DNA of 64,000 nt from Lactobacillus acidophilus. Lineage in GTDB: Bacteria; Bacillota; Bacilli; Lactobacillales; Lactobacillaceae. The stretch is from the NCBI RefSeq assembly GCF_034298135.1, contig NZ_CP139575.1:620001-684000 (forward strand), in the 5' to 3' direction. The notes beneath the pieces were generated by a model. It saw only the letters and a list, made by a program, of their open reading frames with translations. It was not told where the DNA came from and ran no database searches. How positions within the stretch are numbered: position 1 is the stretch's first letter; each line of letters opens with the position of its first letter. Below, piece by piece: positions 34,308-42,813 of this stretch. Made by a program: the position numbers and the translations under genes.

Positions 34308-35274
34308 AAAAATCTTTTTGCTATTAGTCCCATTATTAACATTTTTAGGGATAGGAACTATGCTTTCTAATATTGAATCAGGATACGCTGATGAATTGTT
34401 AGAAGCTCATGGATTAACTAATAATACGAGATATTTTAGAACTGATAGTGATGAAAGTATCAGTTCGTTTTTACAATATTTAGATAAAAATTATGCGCAT
34501 CGTCAGATTCAATTACATCTTGATAGTAATTATGAAAAAAAGCAGGTCTTAGTTTGGGCAAATCGATCAGTTAAAAGTTTACCTATTGAAACAGGACGCT
34601 ACTTTTCATTAGATGATTTTAAAGGAAAAGTTTCATTTGCAATTCTAGGACCATCGGTTAATGTTAATTTGCTAAATGTCCAAAATAATAAGTATGTGAT
34701 TTTAGGACAAAATTATTATTCTGTTATAGGCGAGTTTAAAGATTATCCTCAAGTAGAAATGGATAAATATTATTTAAGTACAGGTATCGACCAACCTACC
34801 GCTAAGAATCAACTTAAAAATTATCGAATAGTTATTGATAGTTCTCCTAGTGTGATTGAAAAAGTAGCCAAACATTATCATGGTAAAATTCACATTCCGT
34901 CATTTGTCCAAGAACATCATCGCGATCGATTTTCTGTGATTCCTAATATATTATTTTTAATTGTTTGTGCGTTAGTAGGTCTTATTAGTAATGTTTTATT
35001 GGCCATTTTAATTAAGCGACAAGCTAAAATAACTAGCCTACATGGCGATTTACTACGTAATTGGGTAATTAATCGTAGCGTACGTTTATTCATGATAGAG
35101 GGTGTTTTTGCCGCATTATCATACATCTTTCTTAGATGGCATGCATTTTATTCATCAAATACATCACTAATCATAAGTTTATTATGTGCATGGATACTTT
35201 ACGTACTAGCTTTCTGTGTAGAAATTTATTATTTAATGAGAAAGGGTAAGAAACTTGTTAAATCTACCAAATGA
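34297..35274 (+). CDS. FtsX/MacB-like membrane protein without an ATPase partner
   Basis: A 325-aa membrane protein. One N-terminal membrane segment (about 5-24), an extracytoplasmic domain (about 25-205) with LPIETGRYFSLDDFKGKVSF and AILGPSVN, which is the pattern of MacB periplasmic-core domains, and three C-terminal segments (about 212-235, 262-280, 288-310). This is the topology of FtsX/MacB-type permeases. No ATP-binding gene adjoins it; the nearest one ends at 30102 in a different operon. It overlaps both neighbours (11 and 20 bases). The role is unknown. Confidence 0.7.
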   Translation: MNFKKIFLLLVPLLTFLGIGTMLSNIESGYADELLEAHGLTNNTRYFRTDSDESISSFLQYLDKNYAHRQIQLHLDSNYEKKQVLVWANRSVKSLPIETGRYFSLDDFKGKVSFAILGPSVNVNLLNVQNNKYVILGQNYYSVIGEFKDYPQVEMDKYYLSTGIDQPTAKNQLKNYRIVIDSSPSVIEKVAKHYHGKIHIPSFVQEHHRDRFSVIPNILFLIVCALVGLISNVLLAILIKRQAKITSLHGDLLRNWVINRSVRLFMIEGVFAALSYIFLRWHAFYSSNTSLIISLLCAWILYVLAFCVEIYYLMRKGKKLVKSTK

Positions 35275-36640
35275 ATTTAAAACTAAATATCAAAATTTAT
35301 TAGGAATTGAAAAAGCCAACGCACTTTTTAGTGCAATGAATGAGGCTAGTAAAAAAGCATTTAGGGTTAACACGTTAAAAGATAGTAACGAAAAGGTTTC
35401 ATATAAATTAAATAATCCAGTTCCAGAAATAGATCATGCTTATTATGGTGAAATCAATGGGGAAGATCCAGAATGGGTTAGTGGAATAGTATATTCTCAA
35501 GATCCCGCAGCAATGTTTCCTGCTGCTATTAGTAAGGTAAAGCCTGGAGCAAAAGTGTTAGACTTATGTGCCGCGCCTGGTGGTAAAACCACAGCATTAG
35601 CTGAAAAATTGCAAAATGAGGGAGTATTAGTTGCAAATGAAATTTCTAATGTAAGAGCAAAAGCATTAAGAGAAAATCTTGAACGCTGGGGGGTTACCAA
35701 TGCTTTAATAACTAATGAAAGTCCGGAAAAACTTTCACCAGTCTTTCCAGCTTTTTTTGATGTAATTTTAGTTGATGCGCCATGTAGTGGTGAAGGAATG
35801 TTTAGAAAAAATCCTGAAGCGATAGACTATTGGTCTCAAGATTATGTATTAACTTGTCAGACAAGGCAAAAGGATATTTTGAATGAAGCAATAAAAATGC
35901 TTAAACCTGGTGGTAGTTTGATTTATTCAACTTGTACTTTCTCACCCGAAGAAGATGAAGAGATTGTTAGCTGGTTAGTAAATGACCATGATTTTTCTAT
36001 TTTGGATCCACATATTAATGATCCTAGAATTAGTCTTGGACATCCTGAATGGGCTGATGGTAATGCAGACTTAACCAAAACTTTACGTTTTTGGCCACAA
36101 GATGGAATAGGTGAAGGCCAATATGCTGCTATTTTGCAAAAGAGTGGAGATATTAAACAGGAAATTGATAAAAAGCGTAAAAATAAAAGAATTAAACGTA
36201 ATCCTTTGAGATTGACTAAGAATGATCAAGAATTGGTTGCAAAAGTAATCGAACAATTTAACTTACCTGTTGGTTTAGAAGATTGGCATGAAAAAGCACT
36301 GGTAAGACAAGATCACGTTTTTGTACCAGCGATAGTTTTACCTGAAAATATTAGATTACGCATTGTTAATAATGGTGTAGAACTTGGAATTTTGAAAAAG
36401 AATCGATTTGAACCGGGGCATCAACTAGCAGAAGTATTAGGTCAAGTAAAGCAAAGTAGGGTAATTGAATTAGCAACCCTTAAAGATTATCAAGATTATT
36501 TACACGGTGAAACTCTTAAAGTACAGAGTGATTTACGCGGGTTTGTATTAGTCAGTTATAGGAACATGATATTTAGCTTTGGAAAAATCGCTGGTAATCA
36601 AGTTTTGAAAAATTTTTATCCTAAAGGATTAAGAAAGTAA
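35255..36640 (+). CDS. rRNA cytosine-C5 methyltransferase (RsmF/YebU-like, RsmB/NOP family)
   Basis: A 461-aa SAM-dependent RNA methyltransferase. LDLCAAPGGKTTALAEKL is the SAM site, DAPCSGEGMFRKNP holds one catalytic Cys and YSTCTFSPEEDEE the nucleophile Cys. A C-terminal part (about 295-461) with a PUA-like end, LRGFVLVSYRNMIFSFGK, fits RsmF-type enzymes that act on 16S rRNA. The start is TTG at 35255, with AAAGGG about 8 bases before. It overlaps the upstream membrane-protein gene by 20 bases. Confidence 0.9.
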   Translation: MLNLPNEFKTKYQNLLGIEKANALFSAMNEASKKAFRVNTLKDSNEKVSYKLNNPVPEIDHAYYGEINGEDPEWVSGIVYSQDPAAMFPAAISKVKPGAKVLDLCAAPGGKTTALAEKLQNEGVLVANEISNVRAKALRENLERWGVTNALITNESPEKLSPVFPAFFDVILVDAPCSGEGMFRKNPEAIDYWSQDYVLTCQTRQKDILNEAIKMLKPGGSLIYSTCTFSPEEDEEIVSWLVNDHDFSILDPHINDPRISLGHPEWADGNADLTKTLRFWPQDGIGEGQYAAILQKSGDIKQEIDKKRKNKRIKRNPLRLTKNDQELVAKVIEQFNLPVGLEDWHEKALVRQDHVFVPAIVLPENIRLRIVNNGVELGILKKNRFEPGHQLAEVLGQVKQSRVIELATLKDYQDYLHGETLKVQSDLRGFVLVSYRNMIFSFGKIAGNQVLKNFYPKGLRK

Positions 36641-36757
36641 TTTACAATGGGACTCATTATAAGATAAACATTCAGTTTGTTTAAAAGTTGTACTTACTTA
36701 CTTTTAGTAATATACTAGTAATGTTTATGAAAACAAGATTGGGTGAGAAATGAAAAG

Positions 36758-37909
36758 ATGAATAACAAAATTTATATGGATAATGCGGGAACTAGTCCTA
36801 TGGCTCCACAAGTCGTAAAGACTATGACTGATATGATGACTAATGTTTTTGGTAATGCTTCAGCAACTAATTACTATGGTCGTGAGGCAAAACGTGTCTT
36901 AGAAGATAGTCGTCATATCTTGGCTGAGTCAATAAATGCCGATGACAAAGAAATTATTTTTACTAGTGGTGGTACCGAGAGTGATAACACTGCTATTATG
37001 CAAACAGCTTTGGCTCGTCAAAATGAAGGGAAACACATTATTTCTACTAAATTTGAACACGAAGCAGTATTACGTCCACTTGCACGCCTTGAAAAAATGG
37101 GCTTTGAAGTAACTTATTTGAACGTTGATAAAAATGGTCAAATTAATTTAGATGATTTGAAAAATGCAATTCGCCCAGATACTATTTTGGTAACCATCAT
37201 GATGGTCAATAATGAGGTTGGTAGTTTAGCTCCGATTAAAGAAATTGGCGAAATTGTAGCTCCTACTAATGCTTGGTTTCATACTGATGCAGTTCAAGCT
37301 TATGGTGAAGTGCCAATTGACGTAAAGGATATGAAGATCGATCTATTGTCAACTTCAGCTCATAAATTAAATGGTCCCAAATTGCTTGGCTTTTTATATG
37401 AACGTGATGGAATTAAATTACCTTCATTTATGCTTGGAGGAGATCAGGAATTAAAGCGTCGTCCGGGAACTGAAAATGTACCAGCAATTGCTGGTTTTGC
37501 TAAAGCCATTGAAATTCACTCTAATAAGGCAATTATTGCAAATGAAGAACGCTACTTTAACTTTAAACATGCTTTGGTTGATGGGCTTAAGAAGAATGGC
37601 GTTGATATTGAAGTGAACGGCAATATTGAAGATCAAATGGCTCCTCAAGTCATCAGTATTTGGTTTAAGGGAATTCGTAGTGATGTATTATTGACCAATT
37701 TGGATTTAGCTGGAGTGGTAGGTGCTGCGGGGTCTGCATGTACTGCTGGTTCACTGGATCCTTCACATGTTCTTATAGCTATGTATGGCAAAGATAGTCC
37801 ACGTGTTTGGGAATCTTTAAGATTTAGTTTTAGCATTGAGAACACTATTGAAGAAGTAAATTCAGTAGTTGAAATTTTGACTAGAATTATTAATCGTCTA
37901 AAGAAATAA
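36758..37909 (+). CDS. Cysteine desulfurase (NifS/IscS family)
   Basis: A 383-aa PLP enzyme releasing sulfur from cysteine as a protein persulfide. MDNAGTSPMAPQV, FTSGGTESDNTAI, HTDAVQAYGEVP and TSAHKLNGPKLLGFLYERDG (PLP-lysine) are clear; the active Cys is in GSACTAGSLDPSHVL. A GTG at 36743 would add five residues, but the ATG at 36758 has better spacing from GGGTGAG and starts like the family. No scaffold gene (iscU/sufU), thiI or mnmA adjoins it, so the acceptor is not shown; tRNA thiolation is the usual role for such copies. Confidence 0.92.
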   Translation: MNNKIYMDNAGTSPMAPQVVKTMTDMMTNVFGNASATNYYGREAKRVLEDSRHILAESINADDKEIIFTSGGTESDNTAIMQTALARQNEGKHIISTKFEHEAVLRPLARLEKMGFEVTYLNVDKNGQINLDDLKNAIRPDTILVTIMMVNNEVGSLAPIKEIGEIVAPTNAWFHTDAVQAYGEVPIDVKDMKIDLLSTSAHKLNGPKLLGFLYERDGIKLPSFMLGGDQELKRRPGTENVPAIAGFAKAIEIHSNKAIIANEERYFNFKHALVDGLKKNGVDIEVNGNIEDQMAPQVISIWFKGIRSDVLLTNLDLAGVVGAAGSACTAGSLDPSHVLIAMYGKDSPRVWESLRFSFSIENTIEEVNSVVEILTRIINRLKK

Positions 37910-37959
37910 AAAAATCTCATACTTATTAGATTGCACGTCTAATAGTTATGAGATTTTTT
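37907..37959. terminator. Terminator after the cysteine desulfurase gene
   Basis: AAAAAATCTCAT plus TTATTAGA pairs with TCTAATAG plus ATGAGATTTTTT. T runs on both strands make it bidirectional; the convergent pseudogene ends at 37966. Confidence 0.9.
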
Positions 37960-37965
37960 ATTGGC

Positions 37966-38945
37966 TTATTTTTCGTCATCGAAAGGATATTTCATTCCCC
38001 ATGAAGTTCTGACGCTGGTTAAAATACGTGCTATATCATGTGACATTTGTAATTGACCATCATCATACCCTTGTTCAATGTATCTTTGCATATCTGCAAC
38101 TTCATATTCTAGAGCTTTGTTACCATCACCAGCCGTGATTTTTTCATGTTTTTCTTCATGTGCACTAGCTGTATAAGTGATATCAGCTTCTGTTGCTCTT
38201 GGATATTGGTTAATTTCAACATATCCTTTGGTTCCTGATACAACTCCGCGTTTAGGTTGTTTTGCTCTCATAGACAGTGACATAACTACCATTTGGTCCT
38301 TAGTGTTTTTCATGATAATACCGGATTGTTCGTCAACCCCGGTTTCGAAGAACTTAACAGTAGTTAAAATTATTCATCTAAAAAAGTTCTGGCAAAAGCT
38401 GTAGCATAGCCACCAATATCAAATAAAGCACCACCAGCCAGGTCTTTATTGAAAAATCGATTCTTAGGATCATAATCTTTAAGTGAACCAAAATTAACTT
38501 GGATCATTTTGATTTTACCTAATTTGCCCGACTTAATAAGATCAGTGACTTTTTTATAGATGGGCATATGATAAAGAGTAAAGCCTTCAGTTAGAATTAA
38601 ACCCTTTTCTTTAGCCATTTTTTCTACTTCATCAAATTGTCTAGCATTAACAGTAATTGCTTTTTCACAGAAGACGTGCTTATTGGCATTTAGAGCTTTT
38701 TTAATGTAGTCATAGTGGAAGGTATGAGGAGTAGCAATATAAACGATGTCTACATTAGGATCAGCAATCATTTTATCTGGATCTGTATAAACATGTTGAA
38801 CGTGTTTTTCTTGAGCAAAATCTTTAAGTGTAGTTTCATTAACACCAGCTGCTGCATAAATTTCACTATTTACTGCGTTCAACGCATCAGCCATATCATG
38901 TGCGATCCAGCCGTTACCAATTATTCCCCAATTGTATTTTTTCAT
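37966..38945 (-). pseudogene. Gfo/Idh/MocA-family oxidoreductase, frameshifted
   Basis: The first frame (38945 to the TAA at 38370) encodes the NAD-binding domain of this family: NWGIIGNGWIAHDMADALN, DIVYIATPHTFHYDYIKKAL and HVFCEKAITVNARQF. The second frame, open from about 38373, continues without loss of homology-like sequence (TVKFFETGVDEQSGII, RAKQPKRGVVSGTKGYVEI) to 37966. Together they give a protein of about 325 residues, the normal family length, so a one-base change within 38370-38376 (GATGAATAATTT) has broken an otherwise intact gene. The SD AAAGGTGA is preserved. It is downstream of the rpiA-like pseudogene in the same operon. Sequencing error is possible but two neighbours share the fate. 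Confidence 0.85.
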
Positions 38946-39006
38946 TTTAAATCACCTTTCTTTATTTCAAGTGCTTCATTATTGTTATTTGTTGTAATTA
39001 AAGATG

Positions 39007-39637
39007 TTACCAAGTTGGAAAATAAGAACTTGCTATAACACCATTTTGTTTAAGAAGTTGTTCGTTAATTTGAGCAATATCGTTCCAATTTGGTTTATAA
39101 ATATCGATTATTAAGTTGCCTAAAGGACTTCTCGCAAAAGAAGAGGTATCAAGACGTAGCTCTGCTTTAAGATTTAAGGAATGGCAAAAATTCATTATTT
39201 GTTTAACAGTAGGGGATGCCACTTCTATACTCAATGGTACTTTAGTTGATAGTTCTTTTTGGATGCGTTCTTGAGGTAAAAGTAATATATATTCTTTACT
39301 CATTTGGGCAGCAATTTTTTCATAAAGATAGATATTGCCACCACTTTTTAAGGTGTTAAGGGAATAATCGATATCGCATCCATCAAATGCGATATCGATT
39401 TGGTCAGTTTCATTTAAAGAATGAACAAATAAACCTATCTTTTGACAATTATATCTAGATTTCAGAAGGAGAGACAAGATTAATTGCTAAAGAAGCTTGT
39501 TTAATAGTTTGTGCTAGCTTAAATACATTCTGTCCTCCACCTAAGCTGATAGTCATATTAGGCTTAATCTTGATTAGGGCTAAATTACTAATATTAATGG
39601 ATATCACCTCGAAATTATTTTTTACTTTGGTAAACAA
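39007..39637 (-). pseudogene. Ribose-5-phosphate isomerase A-like gene, frameshifted
   Basis: The first frame carries MTISLGGGQNVFKLAQTIKQ (the RpiA GxGSTV-like loop) and NLVSPSE and stops at 39455. The second, open from about 39480, goes on with RYNCQKIGLFV, DIAFDGCDIDYSLNTLKSGG (the RpiA D-GADE/KGGG region in diverged form) and ends at 39007 with GNLIIDIYKP. Joined, it is RpiA-like over its length but diverged: Asp-Gly-Cys-Asp replaces the usual DGADE. The proper SD (GAGGTGA) is followed not by ATG but by ATT (39598-39596) in the right frame; the only ATG, at 39637, lies upstream of that SD. Start loss plus frameshift point to a decayed paralogue. Confidence 0.75.
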
Positions 39638-39728
39638 TTTACATAAAATGTATTAAAATGAAAATTAATTTCAATCAATGCAAAAATAAATTTTTTACAT
39701 AAAACTTATTAATGTAAAAAATATTTAC
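39638..39728. promoter_or_regulatory. Divergent control region with two TACAT/ATGTA palindromes
   Basis: Between the rpiA-like pseudogene and rpiR lie TACAT-AAA-ATGTA (39640-39652) and TTTTTTACAT (39691-39700) with its perfect complement ATGTAAAAAA (39712-39721), an 11-base loop apart. Both carry the same half-site, so they are candidate operators for the adjacent RpiR protein. A weak -10 (TATACT, 39735-39740) follows for rpiR. Confidence 0.5.
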
Positions 39729-39765
39729 ACATGATATACTTCATAAAGCTAAGAAAGGAAAAAAT

Positions 39766-40635
39766 ATGTCAAACATTATTAATAATATCTATAGTAAATT
39801 ATCAACGATGTCTCAAAGTGATCAAAAAATTGCTAGACAGATTTTACGTAATCCAGAGCAAATAGTTGATTGTACTATTTCTGAATTAGCAAATTTAGCT
39901 CAAGTTAGTGGAGCATCAGTAACGCGTTTTTGTCATAATCTTGGCTTAACTGGATTTCATAATTTAAAAATTCAAATTGCCCAAGCCTCAAGTAATGAAA
40001 AAAGTCAATCCTTAAAAGATATTGCTAATGACGATTTACAAATTGCTTTAAAGCAAATAGATAAAAATAAAATTGCAGAAATTCGTGCTACGTTGGAAAA
40101 TATAGATAGTAAAACTTTAGAAGATGTACTTAATCTTTTAGTTAAAAGTAGGGTAGTACAAGTTTCTGCAGAAGGTGATACTTATCCTGTTGCGGCAGAT
40201 GCAGTATATAAAATGAACCAGATAGGAATTTTAGCTATGGCTTCTGGTGGCAATGTAGAAACTGCAATTGCACAAAGTATGAATTTAGGACAGGATGATT
40301 GTTTATTAGTTATATCTAATTCAGGTGAATCAGCAGCATTACTAAATCAAATAAAAGTAGCTAAAAATCAAGGAATAAAGATTGTGGCAATTACTAATCG
40401 AGCAGATTCACCAATTGCTTTAGAGGCTGATTATCATTTACAGACAGCTGTTAGACAAACAGTGTTACAATCACAATACTATTTTTCAAGAGTTGCTGCA
40501 TTTACAATGATTGAAGCGATATTTTTAATCTTGATCTCAAAAGATGATGATAGAGTAGAACATATAAAAAACATGAAGAATATATCTCAAGTCAAAAAAT
40601 ATAAAAATACCCCAGGATTAGAATTTTTTGTCTAA
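39766..40635 (+). CDS. MurR/RpiR-family transcriptional regulator
   Basis: A 289-aa regulator. The N-terminal helix-turn-helix domain (about 1-77) shows DQKIARQILRNPEQIVDCTI and ANLAQVSGASVTRFCHNLGL. A SIS phosphosugar-binding domain (about 120-250) has VVQVSAEGDTYPVAADAVYK and LLVISNSGESAALLNQIKVA. Such proteins sense sugar phosphates. It is divergent from the broken rpiA-like operon and probably regulated it. The frame is intact. SD: AGAAAGGA. Its stop codon lies inside the downstream terminator stem. Confidence 0.92.
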   Translation: MSNIINNIYSKLSTMSQSDQKIARQILRNPEQIVDCTISELANLAQVSGASVTRFCHNLGLTGFHNLKIQIAQASSNEKSQSLKDIANDDLQIALKQIDKNKIAEIRATLENIDSKTLEDVLNLLVKSRVVQVSAEGDTYPVAADAVYKMNQIGILAMASGGNVETAIAQSMNLGQDDCLLVISNSGESAALLNQIKVAKNQGIKIVAITNRADSPIALEADYHLQTAVRQTVLQSQYYFSRVAAFTMIEAIFLILISKDDDRVEHIKNMKNISQVKKYKNTPGLEFFV

Positions 40636-40652
40636 TCCTGGGGTATTTTTTT
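40603..40652. terminator. Terminator overlapping the rpiR stop codon
   Basis: A perfect 20-bp stem (40603-40622 with 40631-40650) and an 8-base loop. The left arm is coding and the TAA of rpiR (40633-40635) is in the right arm. T runs on both strands also serve the convergent mevalonate operon. Confidence 0.95.
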
Positions 40653-40655
40653 ACT

Positions 40656-41675
40656 TTATTTAATTAACTGATCAATTTGATTTTTTAGTGGCAAATCGTA
40701 GTATTTTATAATTTCGGTTAAAGATACAAGATCATTTTTACCATAGACAGCAATTAAAGCAGCTAATTGTTCTTTCCATTCTGCAATTAATTGCTGCAGG
40801 CCATCATAACCCTGATCATTAAATTTTTGTAAAAACACATTAGAAATGCCAACATATTGTCCGCCTAAGGTTAATCCCTTTAATACATCTAAAGGATTAC
40901 GAACACCGCCTGAGACAATGAAATCTACTTGTTCTTTTTGTGCCATTAATGCAGAAATAACCGTTGGTAAACCGATATCTTCTAAGTAGGAAACATCATA
41001 TTTATTGCGGGCATTTTCAATTTGAGCAAAATTAGTGCCACCAGATCCAGCAATATCAAAGTATGAAATGCCTTCGTTTTTTAAGATGTGAATAGTATTT
41101 TGATCAAGACCAAAACCTACTTCTTTGATAATAATTGGAATATCTATTTCTGCACGAATCTCTTTAATATTATTTAGCCAAAAGAAATTTCTATCTCCCT
41201 CAGGCATTGCAATTTCTTGAATAGTATTAATATGAATTTGCAATGCATCTGCATGTAATTCGTGAACAATGTCTTTAACTGTTTGAACAGGTGTTTCTGG
41301 ATTGACGTTAGCTATTAGAATACCATTTGGGTCTTCAATTCTAGCAATATAAAAGCTGTCTAGTTGCTCTTTTTCTTTTGCTAAAATGCTTGTGGAACCA
41401 AGGGCAAGTGCAATATTTTCTTCATTAGCAATGCGGCCCAATGCTTGATTGATTATTTTAGATTTATCAGATCCACCAGTCATTGCATTAATGAAAAAGG
41501 GGGCAGAAACATTTTTGTTAAACATTTTTGTAGCTAAGACATTTATGTCTACTTTAGTTTCAGGCAGAGCAGGGCGAAGTAAATGTAATTGATCAAAACT
41601 ATTATATTTTTCTTTATTAAAAAACATCTGAGCTAATTTCAGATGTTCCTCTTTTCTTTGAGATCTTATTGACAT
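40656..41675 (-). CDS. fni: Isopentenyl-diphosphate delta-isomerase, type 2
   Basis: A 339-aa FMN- and NAD(P)H-dependent enzyme interconverting IPP and DMAPP. RSQRKEEHLKLAQ, FFINAMTGGSDKSK, EVGFGLDQNTI, DIAGSGGTNFAQIEN and VSGGVRNPLDVLKGLTLGG are the type 2 (Fni) blocks. The GTG at 41687 was rejected: it is part of the SD GTGGAGA, which serves the ATG at 41675. It is the last gene of mvaK1-mvaD-mvaK2-fni, 12 bases after mvaK2. Confidence 0.96.
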   Translation of the reverse strand: MSIRSQRKEEHLKLAQMFFNKEKYNSFDQLHLLRPALPETKVDINVLATKMFNKNVSAPFFINAMTGGSDKSKIINQALGRIANEENIALALGSTSILAKEKEQLDSFYIARIEDPNGILIANVNPETPVQTVKDIVHELHADALQIHINTIQEIAMPEGDRNFFWLNNIKEIRAEIDIPIIIKEVGFGLDQNTIHILKNEGISYFDIAGSGGTNFAQIENARNKYDVSYLEDIGLPTVISALMAQKEQVDFIVSGGVRNPLDVLKGLTLGGQYVGISNVFLQKFNDQGYDGLQQLIAEWKEQLAALIAVYGKNDLVSLTEIIKYYDLPLKNQIDQLIK

Positions 41676-41687
41676 AAATTTCTCCAC

Positions 41688-42770
41688 TTAGTGAGTAAGG
41701 TTGATTTGGTGAACCTTAAAATTAAGAGGCATAATACCATTGTGGCGCCATTCACTTTCAAGAGCCATTACATCAGTATGTGAATCAGTAATTACAATAC
41801 CACAATCACCGTTACCGGCACCTGAAGTTTTAGCAGCTCCACCAAAGTTTTCTGCAATTTTTATTAATTGAGTTAATCGTGGAATTTCAATTGCAATTTG
41901 ATTAATTTGAGCAAAGTGTTGTAAGATTTTACGATTAATCCGAATTTGCTTTTTAATAATTGAAATATTGTTTGATTCAAAACCAGCAATCATCTTTAGA
42001 ACGCAGGCTCTAGAAGCGGCTAAAAAATTCTTGTATTCTATATTTAGTGCTGCCTTGTTAGCATTAGTTTCATCAACTAAACGTGAAGTAGATGCAGGTT
42101 TTTGACTCCAACCGATCATCAATTTCATATCTTTAGGTGGAGTAAGTAATTCGATTTTAAGCCCCGGCCAAGCTTCATTAACTACATCAGATAAAGTTTT
42201 AGACTTAAGTTCTTGTTTAAGCCAAGTTTTATCGAAGGTTTGGTATGCTAGCCATCCTCCATAAACGCTGGCTGCGATATCACCGGCAGAGCCATTACCT
42301 TGGACTGAATAGTGAGAAATGGCCGATAATTTATAAATTAATTCATTGTTTAATGGTACACCATAAAAATGTAAAATCGCTTTTACAGTTGCTACAGTAA
42401 CAGCAGCACTTGAACCCAAACCATACTTTTTACCATCAGCTGAGTCAAGATCAGAATTGACATGTAAGTCATATACTTTCATTTTAATATTTTGCTCAAT
42501 ACAATATTGCTCAGTGAATGAGATTGCTGACAAAATATATTCAAATGGGTTATCGCGATTGTCAATAACCATTTTGGAACCTTGACGAACCCAATGAATG
42601 GAATCTTGTGAATATTGTTTTGAGTGGATTAAACCAGTTGATGTATTACTCTTGGTAATCGAAACACGTACAAATTGATTTACAGCAACCAAAACAGCAG
42701 GACAATCTTGCTCTAAAACTGCATATTCCCCGGCAATATATAACTTTCCGGGCGCTTTTTCTGTTATCAA
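41688..42770 (-). CDS. mvaK2: Phosphomevalonate kinase
   Basis: A 360-aa GHMP kinase making mevalonate diphosphate. KAPGKLYIAGEYAVLEQDCP at the N-terminus, KYGLGSSAAVTVATVKAIL (ATP loop, about 103-121) and TSGAGNGDCGIVI near the end are diagnostic. The frame opens with TTG at 42779, which abuts the SD GAGGAT; the TTG at 42770 has normal spacing and is preferred. Third gene of the mevalonate operon, feeding MvaD and then Fni for undecaprenyl phosphate and other isoprenoids. Confidence 0.94.
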   Translation of the reverse strand: MITEKAPGKLYIAGEYAVLEQDCPAVLVAVNQFVRVSITKSNTSTGLIHSKQYSQDSIHWVRQGSKMVIDNRDNPFEYILSAISFTEQYCIEQNIKMKVYDLHVNSDLDSADGKKYGLGSSAAVTVATVKAILHFYGVPLNNELIYKLSAISHYSVQGNGSAGDIAASVYGGWLAYQTFDKTWLKQELKSKTLSDVVNEAWPGLKIELLTPPKDMKLMIGWSQKPASTSRLVDETNANKAALNIEYKNFLAASRACVLKMIAGFESNNISIIKKQIRINRKILQHFAQINQIAIEIPRLTQLIKIAENFGGAAKTSGAGNGDCGIVITDSHTDVMALESEWRHNGIMPLNFKVHQINLTH

Positions 42771-42813
42771 AAGAACCAAATCCTCGAATCTAATTATTTC
42801 TATATATTATAGT

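Noticed and set aside
37645..37920. 91-codon minus-strand frame antisense to the cysteine desulfurase gene, crossing its terminator
   Set aside because: The plus-strand gene is certain; the antisense frame has no SD and crosses a terminator.
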